Assembly (NCBI GenBank): GCA_014377535.1
Contig: JACMPK010000071.1
Location: 1 to 32,313, forward strand
Origin: Gemmatimonadaceae bacterium
Lineage (GTDB): Bacteria > Gemmatimonadota > Gemmatimonadetes > Gemmatimonadales > Gemmatimonadaceae
Length of the DNA: 32,313 nt
Reading direction: 5' to 3'
The notes under the pieces are model-generated. The model saw only the letters and a program-made list of their open reading frames with translations. It ran no database searches and was not told the DNA's origin. The stretch's first letter is position 1. Every line of letters starts with the position of its first letter. A program made the position numbers and the translations under genes. Shown one piece after another: positions 15,800 through 24,745 of the stretch.

Positions 15800-16117
15800 A
15801 TGAGCTACGCGATCATTCGCACCGGCGGCAAGCAGTTCCGCGTGAGTGCTGGCCAGACCTACCGCATCCCGACCCTGCTGGGCGATGCCGGAGCTGCCGT
15901 CGAATTCAACGAAGTCCTGCTCGGTTCTGACGGGACCTCCGTCAAGACCGGCGTGCCGACGCTTTCTGGAGCGAAGGTCAATGCCCAGATCGTGAAGCAC
16001 GGTCGCGGCGAGAAGATCATCGTCTTCAAGTTCAAGCGTCGTAAGAACTACGCCAGAAAGCAGGGCCATCGTCAGGGCTTCACTGAAGTCCGGATCACTG
16101 AAATCACGCTGGGCTGA
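15800..16117 (+). CDS. rplU: 50S ribosomal protein L21
   Basis: A 105-residue large-subunit ribosomal protein that binds 23S rRNA. The start [13 protein letters not shown] and the C-terminal basic motif [17 protein letters not shown] are diagnostic of bL21, and the length is normal. It has its own sigma-70 promoter (15738-15766) and is followed after 7 bases by rpmA, the standard rplU-rpmA pair. Confidence 0.98.
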   Translation: MSYAIIRTGGKQFRVSAGQTYRIPTLLGDAGAAVEFNEVLLGSDGTSVKTGVPTLSGAKVNAQIVKHGRGEKIIVFKFKRRKNYARKQGHRQGFTEVRITEITLG

Positions 16118-16124
16118 GACTCAA

Positions 16125-16409
16125 ATGGCACATAAAAAGGGCGTAGGCTCATCCCGCAACGGTCGCGATTCGAACCCGCAGTACCGCGGCGTGAAGAAGT
16201 TTGGTGGCGAGTTCGTGCGTGCCGGCAACATCATCATCCGCCAGTGCGGTACCAAGGTGCATCCGGGCCTGAATGTCGGCCTTGGTCGTGACTACACGAT
16301 CTTCGCGCTGATCGACGGCACGGTGCAGTTCTCGCCGAAGGACAAGCGTCGCATCAAGGTCAGCGTGACGCCGTTGCCCATGGAAGTCGAAGCCATCGCT
16401 GCTGATTGA
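16125..16409 (+). CDS. rpmA: 50S ribosomal protein L27
   Basis: A 94-residue ribosomal protein whose N-terminus reaches the peptidyl-transferase centre. [17 protein letters not shown] is the canonical bL27 start with no cleavable N-terminal extension of the Firmicutes type. [16 protein letters not shown] and [11 protein letters not shown] complete the family pattern. No clear ribosome binding site precedes it; coupling to rplU, 7 bases upstream, is likely. A terminator follows 19 bases after the stop. Confidence 0.98.
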   Translation: MAHKKGVGSSRNGRDSNPQYRGVKKFGGEFVRAGNIIIRQCGTKVHPGLNVGLGRDYTIFALIDGTVQFSPKDKRRIKVSVTPLPMEVEAIAAD

Positions 16410-16428
16410 ACGCGCGCTGGTTTGCCGG

Positions 16429-16454
16429 ACGCCTCCGCAATGCGGGGGCGTTTT
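16429..16454 (+). terminator. Rho-independent terminator after rpmA
   Basis: A 10-bp stem (ACGCCTCCGC at 16429-16438, GCGGGGGCGT at 16442-16451, one G-U pair) with a 3-base loop, ending in TTTT. It should end the rplU-rpmA transcript. Confidence 0.75.
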
Positions 16455-16575
16455 GCGTTGCGGCGTGCAGCGTTGCAAAACGCTGCATCCCACTGGCACT
16501 GACGTGCTCCGCGGCGCACACTGTCGGCGAAGGCTGATCGCGCACAGGCTGGTGCAGGCTACACTCCCACATCGG

Positions 16576-18213
16576 ATGCATCGCATGGAACGCCGAGATT
16601 TCCTTGCCGCTGGAGTCGCCCTCACGGCCGCAGTACCGCTGCGCAGCCTTTGGCCAGGGAATGAGCAGGGCGCGCTGCCGCTGCAGTCGTTCTCGCTGCC
16701 GACTAGTCCACTCGACGACCTGACCTTGACATCGGCGCAGGTCGAGTTTGCCGCGGGACGCCTCACCTCGCGCGCTTTGACCGAGCACTACCTCATGCGC
16801 ATCCGCACGCTCGACGCTGACGGCCCGCGCGTCAACAGCGTCATCGAGGTCAACCCGGATGCGCTCGCACGCGCCGACGCCGCGGATGCTGAACGCCGCG
16901 TTGGTCGTGCCATGGGCCCGCTCCACGGCATGCCGGTGCTGCTCAAGGACAACATCGACACCGCCGACCGCATGAGCACCAGTGCGGGATCGCTGGCACT
17001 CGCCGAGCACCGCGCGCGGCGCGATGCGGGCGTCGTACAGCGTCTGCGTGCTGCGGGCGTCGTCGTCCTTGGCAAGACGAACCTCAGCGAGTGGGCGAAC
17101 TTCCGCTCCACACGCTCCAGCAGCGGGTGGAGCGGCCGCGGCGGACAGACGAAGAACCCGCATGTCCTGGATCGTTCACCATGCGGATCATCGTCAGGGA
17201 GTGGTGCCGCCGTTGCGGCGGATTTCTGCATGGTTGCCGTGGGCACCGAGACCGACGGTTCAGTGGTCTGCCCGTCGTCGCTGAATGGTATCGTGGGCCT
17301 GAAGCCGACCGTGGGACTCGTGAGCCGATCCGGCATCATTCCGATCTCCGCCAGTCAGGACACGGTGGGCCCCATGGCGCGCACCGTACGCGACGCGGCG
17401 CTGCTGCTCAACGGCATGGTGGGTCGCGACACGCTGGACGCGGCGACGAGGAACGTGCCTGCATCGATCACGACCGACTTCACGCGCACGCTCGACGTCG
17501 ACGGCCTCCGCGGCCTGCGCATCGGTGTGGCACGGAACTACTTCGGCTTCGACTCGCGTGTCGACGCGCTGATGGAGGATGCCATCCGTTTGATGCGTGA
17601 CAGGGGCGCCGTCATCGTCGAGAATGCAAACGTGCCGAACGCCGACAAGTACGGCACTGAGGAGCTGGAAGTGCTGCTGCACGAGTTCAAGTCGGGCGTC
17701 AACGCATACCTGTCCAACCTGCCGGCGTCGATCCCGGTGCATTCGCTGGCCGAGCTCATTCTCTGGAACGAGAAGAACGACGATCGCGAGCTGCAGTGGT
17801 TTGGGCAGGAAACGTTCACGCAGGCGCAGAAGCGCGGTGCGCTGAGCAGTGCTGCTTACAAGCGTGCCCGCGAGAAGTGCGTGCGACTGTCGCGCCGCGA
17901 GGGTATCGATGCGGTGCTCAAGCGCACGCGATGCGACCTGCTGATCGGCCCCACCGGTGGTCCGGCATGGACCATCGACCTCGTGACGGGCGATCATTTC
18001 GGTGGCGGCGTCTCGACGGCGCCCGCGGTGGCGGGATATCCGCACCTCACGGTGCCGGCGGGCCGCGTCGCCGGCCTCCCGATCGGCATCTCGTTCTTCG
18101 GGGCCGCGTGGAGCGAGGCACAGCTCTTTCGCGCGGGCTATGCGTTCGAACAGGCGTCAGCACATCGTGTGCGCCCTGCGTTTGCCCAGACAGTGGCGGC
18201 CACGCCGCGCTGA
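16576..18213 (+). CDS. Secreted amidase (amidase signature family, Tat signal)
   Basis: A 545-residue amidase-signature enzyme. The Ser-cisSer-Lys triad is Lys124 (L-L-K-D-N), Ser205 (C-G-S-S-S-G-S-G) and Ser229 (T-E-T-D-G-S), with the following G-L-K-P-T-V-G-L-V-S-R core motif. The N-terminus E-R-R-D-F-L-A-A-G-V-A-L-T-A-A-V looks like a twin-arginine signal, so the mature enzyme is probably periplasmic. Relatives hydrolyse a range of amides, and this is not a GatA of the tRNA-dependent amidotransferase, since GatB/GatC are absent. The start could be ATG 16576 or ATG 16585; the frame is open further up to 16453, over the terminator. A TACACT at 16560-16565 may be its -10 box. The TonB receptor gene follows after 60 bases. 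Confidence 0.88.
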   Translation: MHRMERRDFLAAGVALTAAVPLRSLWPGNEQGALPLQSFSLPTSPLDDLTLTSAQVEFAAGRLTSRALTEHYLMRIRTLDADGPRVNSVIEVNPDALARADAADAERRVGRAMGPLHGMPVLLKDNIDTADRMSTSAGSLALAEHRARRDAGVVQRLRAAGVVVLGKTNLSEWANFRSTRSSSGWSGRGGQTKNPHVLDRSPCGSSSGSGAAVAADFCMVAVGTETDGSVVCPSSLNGIVGLKPTVGLVSRSGIIPISASQDTVGPMARTVRDAALLLNGMVGRDTLDAATRNVPASITTDFTRTLDVDGLRGLRIGVARNYFGFDSRVDALMEDAIRLMRDRGAVIVENANVPNADKYGTEELEVLLHEFKSGVNAYLSNLPASIPVHSLAELILWNEKNDDRELQWFGQETFTQAQKRGALSSAAYKRAREKCVRLSRREGIDAVLKRTRCDLLIGPTGGPAWTIDLVTGDHFGGGVSTAPAVAGYPHLTVPAGRVAGLPIGISFFGAAWSEAQLFRAGYAFEQASAHRVRPAFAQTVAATPR

Positions 18214-18273
18214 AGCGTCTTGGCCTGCGCCGCACTGCGCGGCGCATTTCCTGTCACCCGTCGTCCCGGAAAC

Positions 18274-20439
18274 GTGATTCGTATTCGTATTCGCAGCTCC
18301 GCGTCACTTGCGTTCGCGCTCGTGTCGCTGCCCTCCGTCGTCATCGCTCAGCGTTCCGCGCCACGTGACTCAATGCGCGTCGACTCGACGCGTATCCAGC
18401 CTCTGACCACCGTTACCGTGCGTGTCATGGCCGACCGGCGCTCGCTGGACAAGGTGCCGTGGGCCGTCGGTGTCGTCGGCACGCGTGAGCTTCGCCGCGG
18501 TCAGCCAACGGTCAACCTCGACGAGGCGCTGGGCTCGGTGCCCGGCGTGTTCGTGGCCAGCCGCTACAACTTCGCGACCGACTCCCGCATCTCGATCCGT
18601 GGCGCAGGTGCGCGCGCCAACTTTGGATTGCGCGGCGTGAAGGTCTTCCTGGACGGCGTGCCGCAGACGTTGCCTGACGGGCAGTCGCAACTGACGAACG
18701 TCGAACTGGGCAACATTGATCGTGTCGAGGTGCTCCGCGGCAGCACCGCATCGCTGTACGGCAACGGTTCGGCCGGCGTGCTGTCATTCTCCAACGACCT
18801 GCGCGCACCGACACCGTTTGCGCAAAGCGTTCGCGTGCTCGCCGGCTCGTACGGACAGCGCAAGACGCAGCTGCGCACCGTGGGTCGCGCCGGCAAGGCC
18901 ATCGGCTCGCTGTCGGTGTCACGCATGACGACTGATGGCTTCCGTCAGCGCAGTGCGGCGGAGAGTCGCCAGCTGAACGCTGCGCTTGACTACTCGCTCG
19001 GCGCGGACAGCCGAATCGAGGTGCGCGCGCAGGTGGCCGAGGTGCCGAATGCCTTCAATCCCGGTGCGCTGACGTTTGCGGAGTATGCCATCAGGCGCGA
19101 CTCGGCGAGTGCGGCGAACATCCGTCGTGGTTCGGACCGGCGCGTCAAGCAGGACCAGTTCAGCATCTCGTATCATCACGGATCGGAAGCGCAACGCGCG
19201 GAGTACGTCGCGACGACATGGATCAGCACGCGCGGGGTGCGCAACGCACTCTCGACGGCGCCGCCGGGTCCCGTTTCGCCCACCCGCGGCATCTACTCCA
19301 CGCTCGAGCGCACCTTTTACGGCACGCGGCTCAGCGCGCGCTACACCCTTGGCGAGACGCCGCGCGCGCCGACCATCGCGGGTGGATTCGACCTGCAGCA
19401 GATGCGCGATCTCCGCATCAACCAGCGCCCCACCGCCGGCCGTCCGACGGCGCGCACGGACAGCATCATTCTGAATCAGTTCGAGACGGTGGGCACCATC
19501 GCACCGTTCGTGCAGGCTCAGTGGACGCCAACCGCGCGCATCCTCCTGAGCGCCGGCGGTCGCTATGATCGCCTGACGTTCGCCGTCCGCGACTACTTCA
19601 CGGGCGATGGCGGCGTGAACAAGGGTGACAACAGCGGGTCGCGTCCACTGTCGGCCGTCAGCGGACATGCCGGACTCACCGTGACCGGATGGACGCTGTT
19701 CGCACCGTACGCGAACCTCTCCACCAGTTTCGAGACACCGACCACGACGGAGCTGCAGGTGCGGCCTGACCGTCAAGGCGGCTTCAATCCCGACCTTGGT
19801 CCACAACGCACGCTGAGCACCGAAATCGGCGCGCGCGGTGCCGTCTCCACGCTCGCAAGCTGGAACGTGGCCGCGTATCGTGCCAATGTGCGCAACGCGA
19901 TCGTGCAGTCGCGCGTGCTCGATGGCACGGCATTCTTCGAGAACGCGGGACGTACGCGGAACGCCGGCATCGAGGCCGGCGGCAGCATCCGCCTTGCGCG
20001 CGTCGCCTCGGTGAACGCGGCATACACCTGGTCGAATCTCACCTTTGCCGATTACCGCCAGACCAACGGTACGCGCGTCGATACGCTCGACGGCAAGCAG
20101 CTGCCAGGCGTCCCGCCGCAGCAGCTGCGCGTCGGGTTGCGCTCCGGATCCCTGCGCGGCTTCACGCTGGATGCAGACCAGACCTGGACCAGCGCACTGT
20201 TCGCGGATGATCTGAACACGATCCGCGTGCCCGGATGGGGCACTGGCGTCACGAATGTTCGCGCATCGTGGTCAGGCATGCGGAACGGCTATCGATTCGA
20301 ACCATTCGTCGGCGTGCTGAATGCCCAGAACAACGCATACATCGGCGCCGTGACCGTGAATGGCGCCTTCGGTCGAGTTCTGGAGCCGTCGCCACTGCGG
20401 AACTGGTACGTCGGCATGGACATCGGCGTGGCGCGCTGA
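18274..20439 (+). CDS. TonB-dependent outer-membrane receptor
   Basis: A 721-residue outer-membrane transporter. GTG 18274 gives a clean signal peptide (basic start, hydrophobic A-F-A-L-V-S-L-P-S-V-V-I-A, then Q); the frame extends to 18220 but that part lacks signal features. A plug domain follows, with S-I-R-G-A-G-A-R-A-N-F-G-L-R-G-V-K-V and D-G-V-P-Q-T-L-P-D-G-Q-S, then I-D-R-V-E-V-L-R-G-S-T-A-S-L-Y-G-N-G-S-A-G-V-L, which is the most conserved plug segment. The rest is beta-barrel. The plug resembles FecA/iron-citrate-type receptors, so a ferric chelate is a likely substrate, but this is inference. No FecR or TonB/ExbBD gene is adjacent. The C-terminus ends in V-A-R and not in the usual aromatic residue. 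Confidence 0.92.
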   Translation: MIRIRIRSSASLAFALVSLPSVVIAQRSAPRDSMRVDSTRIQPLTTVTVRVMADRRSLDKVPWAVGVVGTRELRRGQPTVNLDEALGSVPGVFVASRYNFATDSRISIRGAGARANFGLRGVKVFLDGVPQTLPDGQSQLTNVELGNIDRVEVLRGSTASLYGNGSAGVLSFSNDLRAPTPFAQSVRVLAGSYGQRKTQLRTVGRAGKAIGSLSVSRMTTDGFRQRSAAESRQLNAALDYSLGADSRIEVRAQVAEVPNAFNPGALTFAEYAIRRDSASAANIRRGSDRRVKQDQFSISYHHGSEAQRAEYVATTWISTRGVRNALSTAPPGPVSPTRGIYSTLERTFYGTRLSARYTLGETPRAPTIAGGFDLQQMRDLRINQRPTAGRPTARTDSIILNQFETVGTIAPFVQAQWTPTARILLSAGGRYDRLTFAVRDYFTGDGGVNKGDNSGSRPLSAVSGHAGLTVTGWTLFAPYANLSTSFETPTTTELQVRPDRQGGFNPDLGPQRTLSTEIGARGAVSTLASWNVAAYRANVRNAIVQSRVLDGTAFFENAGRTRNAGIEAGGSIRLARVASVNAAYTWSNLTFADYRQTNGTRVDTLDGKQLPGVPPQQLRVGLRSGSLRGFTLDADQTWTSALFADDLNTIRVPGWGTGVTNVRASWSGMRNGYRFEPFVGVLNAQNNAYIGAVTVNGAFGRVLEPSPLRNWYVGMDIGVAR

Positions 20440-20479
20440 TCGTGCGAGACGTACCACGACGGCGTGACCCTTGATGCGA

Positions 20480-20518
20480 CGAACGAGGGGCTGGCATCAC
20501 CTGCCAGCCCCTCGTTCG
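20480..20518. terminator. Convergent hairpin terminator, 17-bp perfect stem
   Basis: CGAACGAGGGGCTGGCA at 20480-20496 and its exact complement at 20502-20518 flank a 5-base loop. It lies between the plus-strand receptor gene and the minus-strand amidohydrolase gene, so it can act in both directions. No T-run flanks either side, so it may block RNA decay or rely on stem strength. Confidence 0.65.
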
Positions 20519-20573
20519 CGTCGACGCACATCGCTCTCCAGCGAGCATACCTGTACGACCTGCCGCCGGAGCC

Positions 20574-21854
20574 TCAGTATTTCACCGGCAACGTGCGGTA
20601 GCGCGCCGTGAGCTGGTCCTGGCGCGTCATGATGCGCGTGTCCTTGCCGGCCACGAAGACACGCTCGGGAATGGTGGCATACTCGAACGGATCGCCACTC
20701 CAGATCACGAGATTCGCGCTCTTGCCGATCGAGAGCGAGCCGACCCTGTCGCTCACGCCGAGGATTTCGGCCGGGGTGAGCGTGATCGCGCGGAGTGCGT
20801 CGTCCCACGACATCCCGTACGCCACGGCGTTGCCCGCTTCGTACCGCAGGTTACGGACGTTGAAGTTGTCCTCACCGCCGGCGCCATTGCCGACGATCGC
20901 GACCTGTACGCCCGCTGCCCGCAGCAGGGCAAGGTTTTCCTGGCGTTGCCCGAGGGCATTGAACGATTCCGGAATGTTGTTCATCGCGCCGGTGAGCACT
21001 GGGATTCTCGCGGCAGCCAGCTGCGGTGCGACGCTCCACGCCTCGGCGCCGCTGCTGATCACCACGCGAATCCCGAACTCCTTGCCGATGCTGATGGCGT
21101 TCAGGATTTCACTCGCGCGATCGGCTGCGACGACCAGCGGAATCGTGCCCTTCAGCACGAGCTGCATCGCGTCGAGGTCGGCGCGACTTGCACTTAATTC
21201 GCGCATGCTGCCCGCGTCGTACCGCGCGCGAGCCAGGGTGAACTCGCGCGAATCGCGCAGCAGCGTGCGCAGGCGCCCGAGTGCCTCGGCACGCGACGCG
21301 GACCCTGCTGCCGACGACGCATCGAGCGTCGCGACCATCGCCACCGGCGCCTTGCGCAGCATGCTCTCAGCGGACGCGCCCTCGCGCAGCTCGAACACCG
21401 CACCGAGGCCCGCGATCAGGCCACCGCTCGGCATCACGCCAACGGTGGTGATGCCGCCATCCTGTCGTGCCACCGGCAGCGAGACCGCCTGCGGGTTGAA
21501 GGCATCCCAGACGCGGAACGAGGCCGCGATGTTGTCCTTGCCACGTGCGCGCGAGTCGCGCGTGTCCGCCACCGCGCCTACTTCCACGACACCCAGCGTG
21601 GAGGATGCCGCCACGAGGCCCGGGGTGATCCACTTCCCCGTGGCGTCGACACGACGCGCGCCGGCCGGCACAGCCACACTCGCACCCATCGCGGTGATCA
21701 CGCCGTTGGTCAGTACGATCGTCGCGTTCTCGATGCGCGGGCCACTGACCGGATAAATCGTCCCGCCGGTGATGGCCACGATGTCCTGTGCCTGCGCGAC
21801 TCCGGTAAGCGCCAGCGCGAGCGTCGTCGCGACGATCCTGCCTGTGGTGCGCAT
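20574..21854 (-). CDS. Amidohydrolase-like protein with lost metal site
   Basis: A 426-residue secreted protein of the amidohydrolase superfamily. The signal peptide T-L-A-L-A-L-T-G-V-A-Q-A-Q supports ATG 21854; the frame is open 38 codons further up. The flanking beta-sandwich is intact (I-V-A-I-T-G-G-T-I-Y-P-V-S-G-P-R-I-E-N-A-T-I and S-I-G-K-S-A-N-L-V-I-W-S-G-D-P-F). However, the metal-binding P-G-L-I-D-T-H-S-H-L-G-V of its partner is P-G-L-V-A-A-S-S-T-L-G-V here, and the later His and Asp ligands of the partner are replaced too. It is probably not a hydrolase. It shares one base with the upstream gene's stop (TGATG), so the two are coupled and may form a heteromer. Confidence 0.85.
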   Translation of the reverse strand: MRTTGRIVATTLALALTGVAQAQDIVAITGGTIYPVSGPRIENATIVLTNGVITAMGASVAVPAGARRVDATGKWITPGLVAASSTLGVVEVGAVADTRDSRARGKDNIAASFRVWDAFNPQAVSLPVARQDGGITTVGVMPSGGLIAGLGAVFELREGASAESMLRKAPVAMVATLDASSAAGSASRAEALGRLRTLLRDSREFTLARARYDAGSMRELSASRADLDAMQLVLKGTIPLVVAADRASEILNAISIGKEFGIRVVISSGAEAWSVAPQLAAARIPVLTGAMNNIPESFNALGQRQENLALLRAAGVQVAIVGNGAGGEDNFNVRNLRYEAGNAVAYGMSWDDALRAITLTPAEILGVSDRVGSLSIGKSANLVIWSGDPFEYATIPERVFVAGKDTRIMTRQDQLTARYRTLPVKY

Positions 21855-23281
21855 CAGCGACGTCCTTGCGTGGAGGTGGATGGCAGTGGCACCCAGCCAA
21901 GCTCGAAGTCGGTGCGCCAGAGTTGTTTCGGATCCATGCGGTCGAAGCGCGATGCGCCGTCGATCCACACGCGGTCTGCACGTGCATAGACGCTGAACGG
22001 GTTTGCCGACCAGAGCACGACGTCGGCATTCTTGCCCGGCTCCAGCGACCCGATGCGATCGTGCAGGTCAAGCGCCCAGGCCGCGTTCAACGTGATCCAC
22101 CGGATCAGCGTGGCGTCAACCACGTTGATGCCGATGGCAGCGCCGGCAGCGCGCGCCTTCGCCGCATCCTGATTCAGTCGCTGCGCGCCACTGGGATCGT
22201 CGCTGTGCACGATTGCGCGCGCGCCGGCGTTATGCACCAGGGCGATGTTCGCACGGATGCCGTCGATCGCTTCCATCTTGAAGCCGCCCCAGTCGCTCCA
22301 GAGCGAGCCGGAGATGCTGTCGCGCGCCATGACGTCAGCCAGCTTGTACGCTTCCACTCCGTGATGGAACGAGCGGATGCGGTAGCCGAACTCGCGTGCG
22401 ATGTCGATCATCTGCATCATCTCGTCGGCACGATAGCAATGATTGTGGACGAGGATGTTGCCGCGCAGCACTTCAGCCATCGTCTCCTGCTCGAGGTCAC
22501 GCTGCGGCGGATCACCCGACTTGTCGCCGAGCCACTTGTCCCAGCGACGCCGGTATGTCTCGGCGGCGATCCATGCGGCGCGATAGCCGGCCACGTTGCC
22601 CATTCGCGTCGACGGACCGCGACTGGCGTAGACACGCTTGGGATTCTCGCCGCACGCCATCTTCACGCCGTACTTCGCGCCGGGAAACTTCATGCCCTGC
22701 ACACTGACGCTGGGTACGACCTTCAACACCACGCTGCGCCCGCCAATCAGGTTCGCGGAGCCAGGCAGCACTTGCAGCGCCGTGACGCCGCCAGCCAGCA
22801 CGCGCGGGAACTGCGGATCCTGCGGCCAGACACTGTGCTCGGCCCACACGCGCGCGGTGGTCGGCGCGGTGGCCTCGTTGCCGTCGCTGAGCGCCTCGCC
22901 ACCCGGCGCGGCGTACACGCCAAGGTGCGAGTGCGTGTCGATCAAGCCCGGCGTCACGTAGCGACCATTCGCGTCGATCACCTCCGCGTCACCCGCGGCC
23001 GGTGGCGTGCCGTTGCCGAGGCTCACGATCCTGCCGTCGCGCAGCAAAATGAAGCCGCGGTCGATCTGCGGACCGGCGGCCGTGAGGATGGTCGCGTTCG
23101 TGATGAGGGTTGCACGCGACGCAGGCGCGCGGTACGTGCTGGGAAACGGATTGGCATTCGGGAGCGCGACGGCACCCGTGCCAGGCAGTGCCATCGGTTT
23201 CACGGGTGTGGCTGTCGAACTGGTTTCCTGCGCCTGCAGCGCGGATCCCGCCACGCACAGAAGTACAACGATGTGTCGCAC
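21854..23281 (-). CDS. Secreted amidohydrolase, metal site intact
   Basis: A 475-residue amidohydrolase-superfamily hydrolase of the imidazolonepropionase-like group. The signal peptide is H-I-V-V-L-L-C-V-A-G-S-A-L-Q-A-Q. The metal motif P-G-L-I-D-T-H-S-H has His117 and His119. Further likely ligands are in L-V-H-N-H-C-Y-R-A-D-E, F-H-H-G-V-E-A-Y-K and I-V-H-S-D-D-P-S-G, the last giving the conserved Asp. The product should be a periplasmic C-N or related hydrolase; the substrate is unknown (cyclic dipeptide or imide is a guess from the family). It is the first gene of a two-gene operon with the metal-less relative, and the two genes overlap by one base. The intergenic distance to the GDPD gene upstream is 99 bases. 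Confidence 0.92.
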   Translation of the reverse strand: MRHIVVLLCVAGSALQAQETSSTATPVKPMALPGTGAVALPNANPFPSTYRAPASRATLITNATILTAAGPQIDRGFILLRDGRIVSLGNGTPPAAGDAEVIDANGRYVTPGLIDTHSHLGVYAAPGGEALSDGNEATAPTTARVWAEHSVWPQDPQFPRVLAGGVTALQVLPGSANLIGGRSVVLKVVPSVSVQGMKFPGAKYGVKMACGENPKRVYASRGPSTRMGNVAGYRAAWIAAETYRRRWDKWLGDKSGDPPQRDLEQETMAEVLRGNILVHNHCYRADEMMQMIDIAREFGYRIRSFHHGVEAYKLADVMARDSISGSLWSDWGGFKMEAIDGIRANIALVHNAGARAIVHSDDPSGAQRLNQDAAKARAAGAAIGINVVDATLIRWITLNAAWALDLHDRIGSLEPGKNADVVLWSANPFSVYARADRVWIDGASRFDRMDPKQLWRTDFELGWVPLPSTSTQGRR

Positions 23282-23380
23282 GTGCTCGACCTCCAGAGGG
23301 TGGACTCCGAGAAAGACCTGCCACGCGAATGTGCGCGATGGAGCGCCTCGCCGCCATCGACCGGTGCGGTTGCGTTTCCC

Positions 23381-24091
23381 TCAGTGCTCCAGTGACGTTC
23401 GCAGCTCGTCGACCACGTCGCTGCACAGTGCATCCACACCGATCCGCGCCAGTGCGGCCGCCTGCGTCATATCGTTCACCGTCCACACGATCACGCGACC
23501 GCCGGCGTCGTGAATGCTCGTGACCAGCGCCTCGTCGACCATTTCGCGATGTGGCCAGTAATCCCGTGCACCCGCGCCACGCAACGCGTGTGGCGCGTCC
23601 AGCAGGTACGAGTCCACGAGGATGCCGACCGGCACCTGCGGGTTCGCGTCGTGGATTCGCCGCGCGACCCGATGATCGAAGCTGTGGACCGCAATCAGGA
23701 CGCCAGGGTGCCGCGCCAGGCAGTGGAGCACCGCCGACTCGATGCCTCGTGCCTTCACCTCCACATGCACCCGGATCGTCGGCGCCGCACTGCGCAGCAC
23801 CTCATCCAGCGACGGCATGCGCTCACCCGCCGCCCCCACGGACACGTCGGTCAGGTCGCACCAGTCACGATCAGCGATCGCAGCACCGGCCAGCGCGCCC
23901 GCCGCGGCAGGAAGCACGGGGTCGTGGTGCACCACGACCACCCCGTCGCGAGTCATGTGCACGTCCAGTTCCCACCCGTCGGCACCGGCGGCGGTGGCGG
24001 CGAGGAAGCCGGGCAGGGTATTCTCGCGGTGTCTGCGCGGCATGCCACGATGCGCGATGAGGCTTGGCCGGGTGTTGCACTGGGCAGGCAT
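23381..24091 (-). CDS. Glycerophosphodiester phosphodiesterase (GDPD)
   Basis: A 236-residue GDPD, which cleaves deacylated phospholipid diesters to glycerol-3-phosphate and an alcohol. Family motifs are complete: I-A-H-R-G at 12-16, E-N-T at 23-25, E-L-D-V at 41-44, H-H-D-P at 55-58 and V-E-V-K near 116. His14 and His56 are the catalytic pair; Glu41, Asp43 and Glu117 would bind the metal. No signal peptide is obvious in the N-terminus M-P-A-Q-C-N-T-R-P-S, so it is likely cytosolic, of the UgpQ type. It runs divergently from the ECF sigma gene, 90 bases apart, so the two may share a control region. The start is uncertain by a few codons. Confidence 0.9.
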   Translation of the reverse strand: MPAQCNTRPSLIAHRGMPRRHRENTLPGFLAATAAGADGWELDVHMTRDGVVVVHHDPVLPAAAGALAGAAIADRDWCDLTDVSVGAAGERMPSLDEVLRSAAPTIRVHVEVKARGIESAVLHCLARHPGVLIAVHSFDHRVARRIHDANPQVPVGILVDSYLLDAPHALRGAGARDYWPHREMVDEALVTSIHDAGGRVIVWTVNDMTQAAALARIGVDALCSDVVDELRTSLEH

Positions 24092-24141
24092 GCAGGCGCC
24101 GCGAGGCGAAATAAGGAGGCAGGTCAGTCGAGCACGCCCTT

Positions 24142-24165
24142 AACATCGCCCCCGGACCCGCCGTC
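24142..24165 (+). promoter_or_regulatory. Possible ECF-type autoregulated promoter
   Basis: AAC at 24142-24144 and CGTC at 24162-24165 are 17 bases apart, which fits the AAC...CGTC core recognised by many ECF sigma factors. It lies 16 bases before the sigma gene ATG. The match is short and could be chance. Confidence 0.3.
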
Positions 24166-24181
24166 TGCCTATCAGACCAAG

Positions 24182-24745
24182 ATGACAGACCTGATGCGAG
24201 CCGGCGACGACGCAGCGATCGACCGCGCGCTGATTGCCCGATGGAATGGCGGTGACCAGCGTGCCGCCTCGGCACTGGTGGAACGCCATGCGCCATCACT
24301 GGCGCGTTTCGTCGCGAGCCTTGGCGTCGCAGATGCACCGGAGGAGATCGTGCAGGACACGTTCGTGAAGGCGTTCGGCTCGCTCGACGCGTTTCGTGGC
24401 GAGTCGTCGCTGCGGGCATGGCTGTTCACGATCGCGCGACGTCTCGTGCTGGACCAGCGACGATCGGCCCATCGCATGCGGCGGCACGTTCCGTTGGAGA
24501 ATGTGCACGCGGAGCTGGTGGCCGCGGACGATGTGCTCGATGGCGTGGTCGCAAACGAGTCGGCCGCGCGGTTGCGTGATGCCGTCGCGCGGCTCTCGGC
24601 AACGCAGCGTGAGGTGTTCACGCTGCGTGTGGTGGAAGGATTGTCGTATAAGGAGATTGCCATCGTCGCAGACACGACTGAAGGTGCGGCACGAGTGCAC
24701 TACCACAATGCAATGCGATCAGTGAGGACATATCTCGATGCATGA
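24182..24745 (+). CDS. ECF-family RNA polymerase sigma factor
   Basis: A 187-residue sigma factor with regions 2 and 4 only. Region 2 holds E-E-I-V-Q-D-T-F-V-K-A-F and F-R-G-E-S-S-L-R-A-W-L-F-T-I-A-R-R, and region 4 holds L-S-A-T-Q-R-E-V-F-T-L-R-V-V-E-G-L-S-Y-K-E-I-A and T-E-G-A-A-R-V-H-Y-H-N-A, the -35 recognition helix area. The start ATG 24182 was chosen because the residues before it (frame open to 23510) are a shadow of the divergent GDPD gene. It overlaps the next gene by 8 bases, which is probably the anti-sigma factor, so the pair should be made in fixed ratio. It directs RNA polymerase to envelope or stress genes; the trigger is probably sensed by the anti-sigma partner. Confidence 0.93.
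   Translation: MTDLMRAGDDAAIDRALIARWNGGDQRAASALVERHAPSLARFVASLGVADAPEEIVQDTFVKAFGSLDAFRGESSLRAWLFTIARRLVLDQRRSAHRMRRHVPLENVHAELVAADDVLDGVVANESAARLRDAVARLSATQREVFTLRVVEGLSYKEIAIVADTTEGAARVHYHNAMRSVRTYLDA

Noticed and set aside
16160..16190. GATTCGAACCCGC resembling a tRNA T-arm
   Set aside because: It lies within rpmA at the conserved R-D-S-N-P-Q-Y codons, and no cloverleaf can be built around it.
21866..23395. 509-codon plus-strand frame opposite the amidohydrolase gene
   Set aside because: It is antisense to a gene with a signal peptide and a full metal motif; the frame itself is His/Arg-rich and featureless.
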